Positions 33,890 to 42,694 of a stretch of DNA of 64,000 nt are shown here, one piece after another. This DNA comes from an uncultured Bacteroidota bacterium (GTDB taxonomy: Bacteria > Bacteroidota > Bacteroidia > Flavobacteriales > Flavobacteriaceae): the NCBI GenBank assembly GCA_902526075.1, contig CABZJM010000005.1:1-64000 (forward strand). The letters are read 5' to 3'. A program made the position numbers and the translations under genes. Within the stretch, counting starts at the first letter, position 1. Each line of letters begins with the position of its first letter. The notes under the pieces are model-generated. The model was not told the origin of the DNA and did no database searches. It saw nothing but the letters and a program-made list of their open reading frames with translations.

Positions 33890-35227
33890 TTAACCTATTT
33901 CTTTTTTCATTAAATCTAGTCCCTCTCTAATAATGTTTTGATGAGGTTGCTTTGAAACACATATAAACTCAGTAAGAGCAAAATCGTCTGGTGAAACTTC
34001 ATACATCCCAAGCTCCTCCATTTCATCAAGGTCCTTGTACATACATGCCTTTAAAATTTGCATTGGGTATATATCAAGGGGAAAAACTTCTTCAAAAGAC
34101 CCTGTAACAACAAATGCCCTATGTTCACCATTGGTGTTTGTGTTTAAATCGTATTTTTTTTCTGGGAAAAGCCACGAAAAAGTAAGAGCTCTAGAAACAG
34201 AAAACTTATCAAACATTGGCTTCGCCCATCCGAACAAATCATAATCATCACCCTCTGGAATTGCTGTAACCTCGTTACTGTAATATCTTAAATGAGCAAC
34301 AGATCCTAATTTTGTCCCAGTAAGAACATTCCCAGATATTACTCTGGAATTTTTTTCATTTAATTTTAGAAAACTAGAGATATTAGAGCCGATTAATGTT
34401 TTGACATATTTTGGATTTGAAACAGAGGATCCAGCTAGTGCAATTAGTCTTTCTGCTAAAAACTTACCATCCAATAGAGCCCTACCAATTATTGTAAGAT
34501 CTGGAAGGTTTAAAGTCCAGATTATATCACCTTTATTAATTGGGCATACCTTATTGATTATTGTACTTAGATTTCCTGATGGATGAGGACCTGAAACATT
34601 GTGAATAACCACATCACTCAATTCTCTTAAAAAACTCTGGCTTTCTTTTCTCAGAGAAATATTTATAGGTCTACTGCAAAGATTTGATAAAACTGAAATT
34701 GCACATGAAACACTTTCTTTCTCGTCTTTAGTGATAAAATCAAAATCTGCGGATAACGGAGATGAATCAAAACCAGAAATAAAAATTTCTTTTGGGTTTG
34801 AGTTTGGGTCAGCAATCACATCATATGGACGTTGCTTTATAAATGGCCATAAACCATTTTCAACTAAAAAGTCTATTATAATGGCCGGTTCCTCAGATTT
34901 TAATTTTTCAATTTTTTTGTAGGAAATATTTTTATCTGACTCAATTTTAATTTCTAAAACTTTTCTTCTGTCTCCTCTTACAATTTCTTTTATTTTTCCT
35001 GAAACTGGAGAAACAAATTTAACTCTCTCAGAATTTTTATCAAAAAATAAAGCTTCACCAGCCTTAACTAAGTCATTTTCCTTTACAATTAATTTAGGAT
35101 AAACCCCATGAAAATCCGAAGGGTAAATTGAGTAATCCTTTGAAAGTTTTGTTTCTTCGATTTCGAGCGAGGGAGCGCCCATTAACTTTAAATCTAAACC
35201 CTTCTTTACAACGATGTCTTTGGACAT
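33890..35227 (-). CDS. nqrA: Na+-NQR subunit A
   Basis: The 445-residue peripheral subunit has no membrane helix and is linked to quinone binding. It starts with the family pattern VVKKGLDLKLMGAPS and includes SPVSGKIKEIVRGDRRKVLEI (~78-98) and NVSGPHPSGNLSTII (~211-225). It is the first gene of nqrABCDEF-apbE. A good -33/-7 promoter lies 38-68 bases upstream of the ATG. Confidence 0.96.
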   Translation of the reverse strand: MSKDIVVKKGLDLKLMGAPSLEIEETKLSKDYSIYPSDFHGVYPKLIVKENDLVKAGEALFFDKNSERVKFVSPVSGKIKEIVRGDRRKVLEIKIESDKNISYKKIEKLKSEEPAIIIDFLVENGLWPFIKQRPYDVIADPNSNPKEIFISGFDSSPLSADFDFITKDEKESVSCAISVLSNLCSRPINISLRKESQSFLRELSDVVIHNVSGPHPSGNLSTIINKVCPINKGDIIWTLNLPDLTIIGRALLDGKFLAERLIALAGSSVSNPKYVKTLIGSNISSFLKLNEKNSRVISGNVLTGTKLGSVAHLRYYSNEVTAIPEGDDYDLFGWAKPMFDKFSVSRALTFSWLFPEKKYDLNTNTNGEHRAFVVTGSFEEVFPLDIYPMQILKACMYKDLDEMEELGMYEVSPDDFALTEFICVSKQPHQNIIREGLDLMKKEIG

Positions 35228-35264
35228 AAATTTGGACTATTTGTTATCTAAATTAAATTCGCTG

Positions 35265-35295
35265 CAAAAATAAGCCAATATTGAAGATATTACAA
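35265..35295 (-). promoter_or_regulatory. Promoter for nqrABCDEF-apbE (TTG-N20-TATTTTTG)
   Basis: On the minus strand TTG (35293-35295) is followed after exactly 20 bases by TATTTTTG (35265-35272), matching the full Bacteroidota -33/-7 consensus. The expected start of transcription is about 35261, with a leader of some 30 bases. Confidence 0.7.
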
Positions 35296-35335
35296 TTAAT
35301 TTTTAATTATTTTTAGCATGATTTTTTAACAAAAA

Positions 35336-36583
35336 ATGAAAAAAACATTCATTCTATTAAGCATCTTTTATTTGGTTGTAAATTTTACATTTTCACAATC
35401 ATTAACTCCAGACTTAGTTAAGTCGATTTCGTTTCAGAAACCAAATCATAATATAGCCTCTAATCTATTTATAGGAACTATCGGTGAGAGCTTTAAAATA
35501 TCATTTGATATCCTTTCAGGATTCGAATACGATTTATATTATAAAATTGAACATTGTAATTTTGACTGGGAAAGATCAGAGCTTCTAAAATCAGAATACT
35601 TGCAGGGATTTGATGATGTTAAAATTGAAGATTATTTTAGCAGTTTTAACACATATCAAATTTACACTCATTACAATATAAATTTTCCAAACCCAAACAC
35701 GAAGTTTAAAAAGTCTGGAAACTACATTATTAAAATTCTTGACGAATTCGGTGAGGAATTATTTAGAAGAAAGTTTATACTTTATGAAAATCTGTCCACT
35801 GTTCAATCGGAAATCAAAAGGTCCAGGGATATTAAATTTATTCATGAAAAACAAGTTGTAAATTTTGAAGTAAATCCCATCAATATTCAGTTTAATAACC
35901 CAGCTAAAACCGTTAAAATAAAGGTTTTTAAAAACAATGACTTGAATTACTCAATCGAAAATATTAAACCTCAATATAATTTGGGTAAAAAACTGATTTA
36001 TAAGTATGATAATGAATTGAGTTTTTGGGGAGGAAATGAATATTTATACTTTGAAAATAAGTTTGTTCGAAATACAAATATTAAAATTAGAGGTTTTGAT
36101 CTGAATGAAATATATAGCAACTACCTACATATTGATATTCCAAGAAAAAATAAAAAATACACTTATAATCCTGACATAAATGGAGGATTTTTATTTGATG
36201 TTAGTAATTCTTCAAATCCTGAATTTGAGGCAGATTATGTAAATGTCAATTTCTCCCTTAAAAAACCTGACTTTATCGCCAGTGAAACCAAAATTTATAT
36301 AGTTGGTGATTTTAACAACCATGAAATTTCAGAAAATTATGTTATGAGTTACAATCCTGTTAATGAATTATACGAATCAGTTATTAAATTAAAACAAGGC
36401 TTCTATAACTATAAATATGTAGCAGTAGACAGTAACAACGAAATAATTCATGGTAAAATTGATGGAAACTTTGACGAAACCGAAAACGAGTACAATGTAA
36501 TAGTTTATTACCGAAATTATGGGGAAAGGTATGATAGAGTTGTAGGTTTTGGAAAAGGGCTATCACAATACATTACGAACTAA
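35336..36583 (+). CDS. DUF5103 protein, type IX secretion system plug-like
   Basis: The 415-residue protein has a signal peptide of about 20 residues ending in FSQ. It matches the DUF5103 family, whose F. johnsoniae member was named Plug because it closes the SprA translocon pore of the T9SS from the periplasmic side. Recognisable parts are EYDLYYKIEHCNFDWERSELL (~62-82), YQIYTHYNINFPNPNTKF and the C-terminal beta-rich IYVGDFNNHE-like segment (here IYIVGDFNNHEISENYVM), which resembles a carbohydrate-binding Ig fold. No sprA is nearby. Assignment rests on recognised pattern, not on a search. Confidence 0.82.
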   Translation: MKKTFILLSIFYLVVNFTFSQSLTPDLVKSISFQKPNHNIASNLFIGTIGESFKISFDILSGFEYDLYYKIEHCNFDWERSELLKSEYLQGFDDVKIEDYFSSFNTYQIYTHYNINFPNPNTKFKKSGNYIIKILDEFGEELFRRKFILYENLSTVQSEIKRSRDIKFIHEKQVVNFEVNPINIQFNNPAKTVKIKVFKNNDLNYSIENIKPQYNLGKKLIYKYDNELSFWGGNEYLYFENKFVRNTNIKIRGFDLNEIYSNYLHIDIPRKNKKYTYNPDINGGFLFDVSNSSNPEFEADYVNVNFSLKKPDFIASETKIYIVGDFNNHEISENYVMSYNPVNELYESVIKLKQGFYNYKYVAVDSNNEIIHGKIDGNFDETENEYNVIVYYRNYGERYDRVVGFGKGLSQYITN

Positions 36584-36593
36584 AAAAATTCAT

Positions 36594-36601
36594 TAATTTT
36601 G
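36594..36601 (+). promoter_or_regulatory. -7 box TAATTTTG for apaG
   Basis: TAATTTTG lies between the DUF5103 stop and the apaG ATG and ends 9 bases before it, giving a very short predicted leader of about 5 bases. Confidence 0.45.
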
Positions 36602-36610
36602 TAGTAAATT

Positions 36611-36997
36611 ATGGTAACACAAATTACTAAAGGCATTAAGATTTCAGTAGACACTTTTTTTCAAGGTACCTACTATAAAGAAATGAAGCTTCACTATGCA
36701 TTTGAGTATTCAATTTCTATTGAAAACCAAAGCTCTGAGGTTGTACAACTCAATTCACGACACTGGGTAATATTAGACTCATTAAATAATGAAGAAGTTG
36801 TAAACGGAGAAGGAGTAATTGGCAAAAAACCAGTCATAAGACCTGGGCAGATACATAAATATAAGTCCGGATGTTTACTGGCTTCCCCCTTTGGTGCAAT
36901 GTATGGTTATTACAGAATGATTAATCTGAGTAACACCAAAAAGTTTAATGTCATTATTCCATCTTTTAAATTAAGTGCACCATTTGCTATTAATTAA
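36611..36997 (+). CDS. apaG: ApaG protein (Co2+/Mg2+ efflux-associated)
   Basis: The 128-residue protein is a single ApaG beta-sandwich domain. Typical stretches are FAFEYSISIENQSSE-like (here HYAFEYSISIENQSSE), LNSRHWVILDS (family LxxRHW), GVIGKKPVIRPGQIHKYKSGC and FGAMYGYYRM. ApaG was linked to cobalt resistance in Salmonella; its biochemical role is unclear. It sits directly before pruA, a pairing common in flavobacteria. Confidence 0.93.
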   Translation: MVTQITKGIKISVDTFFQGTYYKEMKLHYAFEYSISIENQSSEVVQLNSRHWVILDSLNNEEVVNGEGVIGKKPVIRPGQIHKYKSGCLLASPFGAMYGYYRMINLSNTKKFNVIIPSFKLSAPFAIN

Positions 36998-37044
36998 AAA
37001 TAAGTTAAAAATTAGTTGTATTTTCACTGACCAAATTAATACTT

Positions 37045-38673
37045 ATGAGCACAGGTTTTTTTAAAGTTCCAAAAGCAAAAAATGAAAAAGTAAAATCCTA
37101 TCGACCAGGTTCACCTGAAAGAAAAGAAGTGATTGAAACCTATCAAAAAATGATGAGTTCTTTCACAGAAGTTCCAATGTATATCAATGGTAAAGATGTA
37201 AAATCCAAAAGCAAAAAAAATATCAGTCCTCCACATGATCACCAAAAGATAGTGGGTGAATATTATATCGCTGAACCTAAACATATTGATGCTGCAATTG
37301 ACTCTGCGCTTGCGGCTAAAGAAAATTGGGAAAATATGTCTTGGGAAAATCGGTCTGCAATTTTTCTCAAGGCAGCCGAATTAATTGCTGGCCCATACAG
37401 AGCAAAAATCAATGCCGCAACAATGATAGGTCAATCAAAAACAGTGCATCAAGCAGAAATTGATTCAGCCTGTGAATTAATCGATTTTTTAAGGTTTAAT
37501 GTTGAATATGTTACACAAATCTACAGTAATCAGCCAGAAAGTGATAATTATGCGTGGAACAGAGTTGAGTATAGACCTCTAGAAGGATTTGTTTATGCCG
37601 TAACTCCATTTAATTTTACCGCAATTGCTGGTAATTTACCAACTTGTATGGCAATGCTTGGTAATGTTGTTCTTTGGAAACCCAGTAGTACACAAATTTA
37701 TTCGGCAAAAATTATAATTGATGTATTGAAAGAGGCAGGTTTGCCAGATGGAGTTATTAATGCTGTATACGGTAATGCATCTCTAATCACTGAAAAAGCT
37801 CTTTGTAGAAAAGAATTTAGTGGTCTTCATTTTACTGGCTCAACATCAGTTTTTAATAGTTTTTGGAAAACCATTGGTGAAAATATCTCTAACTACAATA
37901 CATATCCTAAAATTGTTGGTGAGACTGGAGGTAAAGATTTTATTTTAGCTCACAAATCTGCCAATCCAAAACAAGTGTCTACAGCTATCACGAGAGGTGC
38001 TTTTGAGTTTCAAGGACAAAAGTGTAGTGCAGCTTCAAGGGGATATATTTCTAATTCCTTGTGGGGTGAAGTAAAAAAATATCTGCAGGATGATTCGGAA
38101 TCAATCTCAATGGGTTCACCTGAAAATCTTGAAAACTTTGTCACTTCTGTAATTGATGAAAAGTCATTTGACAAAATCTCCTCATACATCAAAAATGCTA
38201 AATTAAGTAGTGATGCAGAAGTAATTTTTGGGGGAAATTTTGATAAATCTAAAGGATATTTTATTGAACCAACTGTAATTCTTACAAAAGACCCCAATTA
38301 CATAACCATGCGTGACGAAATTTTTGGACCTGTAATGACCCTGTATGTTTACTCAGATGATAAATTTGAAGAAACGCTTGGGCTCGTAGATAAAACCAGT
38401 GAATACGCTCTAACAGGTGCAATTTTAGCATCTGATAGATATATAGTTGAGAAAGCAACTAAAGCGCTTAAACACTCAGCTGGTAATTTTTATATAAATG
38501 ATAAACCTACTGGGGCCGTCGTTGGAAAACAACCATTTGGTGGAGCTAGAGGATCCGGAACTAATGATAAGGCTGGAAGTATGCTTAATCTTTTAAGATG
38601 GGTTTCACCAAGATTAATAAAAGAAACATTTGTTACACCAACAGATTATAGATACCCATTTTTGGAAAAATAG
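37045..38673 (+). CDS. pruA: L-glutamate gamma-semialdehyde dehydrogenase (P5C dehydrogenase)
   Basis: The 542-residue aldehyde dehydrogenase oxidises glutamate semialdehyde to glutamate in proline breakdown. The catalytic cysteine is in FQGQKCSAASR (Cys327) and the general base Glu in GETGGKDF. NAD-binding features are VTPFNFTAIAGNLP and HFTGSTSVF. The C-terminal FGGARGSGTNDKAG block is typical of the mono-functional PruA group. No proline dehydrogenase domain is fused, and no putA-type partner is in the window. The stop lies one base from the convergent Omp28-like gene. Confidence 0.95.
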   Translation: MSTGFFKVPKAKNEKVKSYRPGSPERKEVIETYQKMMSSFTEVPMYINGKDVKSKSKKNISPPHDHQKIVGEYYIAEPKHIDAAIDSALAAKENWENMSWENRSAIFLKAAELIAGPYRAKINAATMIGQSKTVHQAEIDSACELIDFLRFNVEYVTQIYSNQPESDNYAWNRVEYRPLEGFVYAVTPFNFTAIAGNLPTCMAMLGNVVLWKPSSTQIYSAKIIIDVLKEAGLPDGVINAVYGNASLITEKALCRKEFSGLHFTGSTSVFNSFWKTIGENISNYNTYPKIVGETGGKDFILAHKSANPKQVSTAITRGAFEFQGQKCSAASRGYISNSLWGEVKKYLQDDSESISMGSPENLENFVTSVIDEKSFDKISSYIKNAKLSSDAEVIFGGNFDKSKGYFIEPTVILTKDPNYITMRDEIFGPVMTLYVYSDDKFEETLGLVDKTSEYALTGAILASDRYIVEKATKALKHSAGNFYINDKPTGAVVGKQPFGGARGSGTNDKAGSMLNLLRWVSPRLIKETFVTPTDYRYPFLEK

Positions 38674-38674
38674 A

Positions 38675-39706
38675 TTAGTTAAAATCCTGAAATTCAGTTA
38701 AAGCTGCTGTTTGTGAGTTTATGGATGTATTATCTGAATTCACAACAAAAGCAACAATGTAAGAACTATCAATTTGAATTTCTGAATCTAAAATATTAAA
38801 TGAAAAGGTTTTTGTAACATCATCAAATGGCTGTGTATCATCAAAATTATCTCCTAGGATATTAGTAAAGCTATGAACTAGAACATCATTGTGAACATAA
38901 TCTTCAATTGGATTTCCCATTTCGTAAAAATAGCTAGTATCATCGAAGTTCAAATAATTTGCCTGATCCGCAATCAATCCATTTTCAGTTAGGTACACGA
39001 CTAACTTGTGATTTGTCATAGCATCTGAAGAAACAAAACGAATACTAACATTCAAATTATTGCCTTCAATATGACTATCAATCGATATCGCCAAGTTATT
39101 ATGTAAATTAACGATTTCATCTAGGGAATTTAATTCATATGGGTCAACCCATTCAGTTGTTCTATTGATCCTCGACTCTGGTAATCCAAAAGGCCCCAAT
39201 GCACTTGTTAACTCCTGTTCTTGAGGTAAAGCAAATTGATCATTTTGATGAGTTGCAACAACAGAAATATTTTCAGGATACACTTGTCGGGCTTGCTCTA
39301 TAGCTAATTTAACTGGGGGACAATATCCACACCAAGTGCCTGTGAAATCCTCCATTAGTACTTTGTTAACGGGATTGACTACACTATAATCCATTTCTTC
39401 TGTAATATATATTTGTCCATTAATTGTGTATTCAGCATATACACTGTGATTACCAATTTCATCGTGAGTAATATGATTGTCTAAAATTTCTAATCCATCA
39501 ACAAAAAAAATTGAGATATCTGTGATTTCATTTTGATTTTGATCAAAGACATGAAATTCAATGTTTTGGCCAGAAATGTATGAGCTTTTTAGATTGATAC
39601 CAGAAACTATCTCAGGTTCTAAAGTTAAATCTGAAAAATCTTCACGGTCACTACAAGAAAATAGCAGAAATGCAATGATAAAAAATTTTAAAAATTTTGT
39701 TTTCAT
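38675..39706 (-). CDS. Omp28-related lipoprotein with thioredoxin-like CxxC
   Basis: The protein is 343 residues from the ATG at 39704-39706. This start gives a lipoprotein signal with lipobox LFSC (Cys ~18); the longer open frame upstream overlaps the divergent gene and is unlikely. After an N-terminal beta region (~30-115) there is a thioredoxin-fold segment starting VLMEDFTGTWCGYCPPV, with the redox-type CGYC pair. The rest resembles the Omp28 family, with a beta-rich C-terminal domain. Omp28 of Porphyromonas is an outer membrane surface protein. A thiol-exchange role is inferred from CGYC. Confidence 0.85.
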   Translation of the reverse strand: MKTKFLKFFIIAFLLFSCSDREDFSDLTLEPEIVSGINLKSSYISGQNIEFHVFDQNQNEITDISIFFVDGLEILDNHITHDEIGNHSVYAEYTINGQIYITEEMDYSVVNPVNKVLMEDFTGTWCGYCPPVKLAIEQARQVYPENISVVATHQNDQFALPQEQELTSALGPFGLPESRINRTTEWVDPYELNSLDEIVNLHNNLAISIDSHIEGNNLNVSIRFVSSDAMTNHKLVVYLTENGLIADQANYLNFDDTSYFYEMGNPIEDYVHNDVLVHSFTNILGDNFDDTQPFDDVTKTFSFNILDSEIQIDSSYIVAFVVNSDNTSINSQTAALTEFQDFN

Positions 39707-39720
39707 ACCTAAACGAAATC

Positions 39721-39728
39721 CAAATTTA
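39721..39728 (-). promoter_or_regulatory. -7 box TAAATTTG for the Omp28-like lipoprotein
   Basis: Minus-strand TAAATTTG lies 14 bases upstream of the ATG at 39706 and supports that start. Confidence 0.5.
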
Positions 39729-39785
39729 CATATTTTGGAAATTAAATTAACAATAATAAAAAACAAAGTATATTTACAAGTGCTT

Positions 39786-40274
39786 ATGAAAAGAGTCTTA
39801 TTTTTTTTAATACTATCAATTTCCTTATCAGCATATTCACAAAAGATTATCCCAAACATAAGCTTGAGTGATTTTGAAGGGGAAAAAACTAAAATTTTTG
39901 ATGTTATTGATGAAAATCAAATTACTGTAATTTCACTTTGGGCGACATGGTGTGTTCCTTGCATCAAAGAACTCGACGCAATAAATGAAGTTTATGAAGA
40001 TTGGATAGATGAATTAGATTTTAATCTTTTAGCAATTAGCGTTGATGATAGCAGATCAGTCAGAAGGGCAAAAGCACTTGTAAATGGAAAGTCCTGGCCA
40101 TATGAAATATATTTAGACACAAATCAAGATTTTAAAAGAGCTCTTGGAACATCATTTATACCCCAAACTCTCATAGTAAAAAGCAAAAAGATATTATATC
40201 AACACACAGGCTACCAGCCTGGTGATGAGGATTATCTTTTTGAAAAACTAAAAACTTATGCAGATTCAAATTAA
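39786..40274 (+). CDS. TlpA-like thioredoxin family protein, periplasmic
   Basis: The protein is 162 residues from the ATG at 39786, which begins a clear signal peptide (MKRVLFFLILSISLSAYSQ). It has a thioredoxin/AhpC-TSA fold with active site WATWCVPC near residue 55 and a cis-Pro loop in SFIPQTLIV. TlpA-type proteins reduce or exchange disulfides in the periplasm. It overlaps the DUF6029 gene by 17 bases, so both are translationally coupled, and it is divergent from the Omp28-like lipoprotein, a second CxxC protein. Confidence 0.92.
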   Translation: MKRVLFFLILSISLSAYSQKIIPNISLSDFEGEKTKIFDVIDENQITVISLWATWCVPCIKELDAINEVYEDWIDELDFNLLAISVDDSRSVRRAKALVNGKSWPYEIYLDTNQDFKRALGTSFIPQTLIVKSKKILYQHTGYQPGDEDYLFEKLKTYADSN

Positions 40275-41904
40275 ATTATTAGTGATTTTTATTTTTTTAT
40301 TCCTTACATCTCTTTCTCAGGAGAACACATATATTTATGGGAGTTTTGAAAGTAACTCTCAATACTTACAAGATGATGAAGGTTTAAATTTTTATTCACC
40401 CTCGGATAAATTTCGTTCTAACAATTACTTAAAAGTAGATTTTCAAAATGGAAATTTTTCATATGGAATTCAATATGAAAGCTATTTACCCAGCGCATTA
40501 CTGGGTTACTCTGAAATATTTGATAATAATGATGGAATAGCTCAATATTACGTGAAATATGAAAATCAAAATAGTGAAATCACTGTAGGCTCATTTTATG
40601 AGCAATTTGGAAATGGGCTTATTTTTAGAGCATGGGAGGACAGGCAACTTGGTATTAATAATTCTCTTCGTGGAATCAGATATAAATTTAATCCATCAAA
40701 AGAAGTGCAAATCTCAGGCATTCATGGAAAGCAGCGATTTGGCTTTGAGTACTCAAATTCTGTGATTTCAGGTATTGATTTTAATATTGATATTTCTGGA
40801 ATTTTAAAACTCAATAATTTGGGTTTTAATTTTGGTCTTAGCCATTTAAACAGATATCAAAAATTAGATGCTGGATTTGACGAACCTGAAAATGTTCAGA
40901 TAACAGGAGCTCGTTTTGACCTATTCTATAAAGATTTTTATGTTAATGCCGAATTAGCAAAAAAAGGTAAGGATGTTATTGCAAACGAAGGTGAAATATT
41001 ATCCCAAAGAAAGTATGATGGTACAGCGTTACAAATTGACATTGGATATTCAAAAAAAGGACTTGGAATAAATACATCTATGAGAAGGCTTGAAAATTTT
41101 AATTTCTATAGCGACAAGCTAGCTGAGGGAAATATTTATAACCAACAAACTTTAAGCTTTATTCCTGCTCTTACAAAGCAACAAGATTATTTGTTAACAA
41201 ATATATATGTATACAATTCACAGCCTAGATTAGTTGTTAATAATATTGAAAAAAGAGTTGGAGAAATAGGATTTCAAAATGATATATTTTATTCTTTCAA
41301 AAAGGAAAGTTTTCTTGGAAAATATAGGACTAAATTGGCATTTAACTTTTCTTATTGGGGTGCAATTGGGGCTGAATTTATGGATGATGAATCTTATGAT
41401 GTAGATTTTGTAGGAAAAGGGAAGAAATACTACCAAGACCTTAATATCGAAGTAAAAAACAGATGGAACAAAAGACTAAGCAGTACAATAACTTTTCTTG
41501 ATCTTTCTATAGACAAAGGTGTTACCCTTGGAGGACCGGTTGGTGTTGACGGTAATATTGATGCCCAAGTTGGTGTTTTTGAAATTAATGCTAAAGATGG
41601 TAAAAACAGAAATAATCGATTTGTTTTACAGCATTTGTGGACCAAGGAAGACAGAAAAGAATGGATGGGTTTTGTCTATGAAATTGGTATAAATAATAAT
41701 GTAAATTTTTTCATTTCTGATCTATGGAATTACGGAAGCTCTGAGCTCCACTATTATAATTTTGGGGGTAGTTATTCGATTGGGAGTACAAGACTAAGCG
41801 CAAACTATGGTAGACAAAGAGGTGGACTTATTTGTGTTGGTGGAGTTTGTAGGTTTGTTCCAGAAAGTAACGGCTGTAATCTCAGTTTATCTTACTCTTT
41901 TTAG
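40258..41904 (+). CDS. DUF6029 family outer membrane beta-barrel protein
   Basis: The 548-residue protein has a signal peptide (~1-20, ending SLSQ) and a long series of alternating amphipathic strands rich in Tyr, Asn and Gly. It ends in LSYSF, with a C-terminal Phe typical of outer membrane barrels. I recognise it as the DUF6029 family, which in flavobacteria regularly follows a TlpA-like gene. Its function is unknown. The start overlaps tlpA by 17 bases and the stop overlaps the convergent gene by 4, with no spare bases on either side. Confidence 0.78.
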   Translation: MQIQIKLLVIFIFLFLTSLSQENTYIYGSFESNSQYLQDDEGLNFYSPSDKFRSNNYLKVDFQNGNFSYGIQYESYLPSALLGYSEIFDNNDGIAQYYVKYENQNSEITVGSFYEQFGNGLIFRAWEDRQLGINNSLRGIRYKFNPSKEVQISGIHGKQRFGFEYSNSVISGIDFNIDISGILKLNNLGFNFGLSHLNRYQKLDAGFDEPENVQITGARFDLFYKDFYVNAELAKKGKDVIANEGEILSQRKYDGTALQIDIGYSKKGLGINTSMRRLENFNFYSDKLAEGNIYNQQTLSFIPALTKQQDYLLTNIYVYNSQPRLVVNNIEKRVGEIGFQNDIFYSFKKESFLGKYRTKLAFNFSYWGAIGAEFMDDESYDVDFVGKGKKYYQDLNIEVKNRWNKRLSSTITFLDLSIDKGVTLGGPVGVDGNIDAQVGVFEINAKDGKNRNNRFVLQHLWTKEDRKEWMGFVYEIGINNNVNFFISDLWNYGSSELHYYNFGGSYSIGSTRLSANYGRQRGGLICVGGVCRFVPESNGCNLSLSYSF

Positions 41905-42647
41905 GGAATCAATATTTTTTTAGAAATTATTTGACTTCCTTCTGATTCAAACGTTAATATAACATGCTTTTCTGAAAGGTTCATCAAATCAATTGAATTA
42001 TAACCCGACATTATTGAATTTTCTGAAAGAATTTTTCCGGAGAAATCATAAATTTTTAAAGATAAATTCAATTGCGAATTAATAATTAACTTATTATTTA
42101 GTGTGAAGTAAATTATTTTTGAACCATCCAAATTATTTAACCCCAGAGAAGCTGAATAATAGTAATTTATGGAAAAGTCGGTCTGCAGTTCGGCCTGACT
42201 TACAACTTCATCTCCATTTTGATCAACCATATAAAATCTGAAAGTATATTCAACTGGAGTACTTCCATCCCCAGGGTCCTGATTAAAAAAATGATCACCA
42301 TTAGAAGTTTGGGTTTGCCCAGGCTGGACAGAAACAGATGCTGCTAATGGATATGAATATCCTTCAATGACTCCGAAATAACATTCACCAAAACAAAATT
42401 CCATACCTGAACCGTCAGTTCCTGTAAATGAAACAACCTCCGCTTTCAATAAAATTTCATCACTAGTTAAATTTCTTACATAAAAATTGTATGATGCATC
42501 GTCATATTCAACTGAACTAAATTCTAGGATTTCGTTATCAGCTAGAACAGAACCCTGTGAATTTTCAATTACAAATGCATTTTCAACTTGAGAAAATAAA
42601 TTAGAGTAATTAATCAGAGTAATGAATAATAGTATTGATTTTTTCAT
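41901..42647 (-). CDS. Secreted protein with probable T9SS type A sorting domain
   Basis: The 248-residue protein has a signal peptide (~1-20, ending LFSQ). The body (~25-165) is a beta-rich domain containing FCFGECYFGV with two Cys; it looks like an Ig-like fold, and I do not recognise a family. The last ~75 residues resemble a T9SS type A sorting domain: LNLSLKIYDFSGKIL, then a NSIDL turn and the terminal KKILIP strand. The protein should cross the outer membrane by T9SS and be cleaved and anchored or released. It is divergent from a second T9SS cargo at 42695. Confidence 0.78.
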   Translation of the reverse strand: MKKSILLFITLINYSNLFSQVENAFVIENSQGSVLADNEILEFSSVEYDDASYNFYVRNLTSDEILLKAEVVSFTGTDGSGMEFCFGECYFGVIEGYSYPLAASVSVQPGQTQTSNGDHFFNQDPGDGSTPVEYTFRFYMVDQNGDEVVSQAELQTDFSINYYYSASLGLNNLDGSKIIYFTLNNKLIINSQLNLSLKIYDFSGKILSENSIMSGYNSIDLMNLSEKHVILTFESEGSQIISKKILIP

Positions 42648-42668
42648 TAATTTGTTGTTTTAATTGCA

Positions 42669-42676
42669 CAAATATA
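42669..42676 (-). promoter_or_regulatory. -7 box TATATTTG for the small T9SS cargo protein
   Basis: Minus-strand TATATTTG, 21 bases upstream of the ATG at 42647. Confidence 0.5.
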
Positions 42677-42694
42677 TAGTTTATAGTTATCAAT

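Noticed and set aside
39561-39785. 75-residue N-terminal extension of the TlpA-like protein
   Set aside because: It is antisense to the Omp28-like gene and places the clear signal peptide in the middle of the protein.
39707-39859. 51-residue N-terminal extension of the Omp28-like lipoprotein
   Set aside because: It would overlap the TlpA start and hide the lipoprotein signal; a -7 box at 39721 and the lipobox support the start at 39706.
42003-42016. Another CCGACATT match to the 60805 repeat
   Set aside because: It is a single copy inside the coding region of the small T9SS cargo gene, with no second copy 21 bases away.
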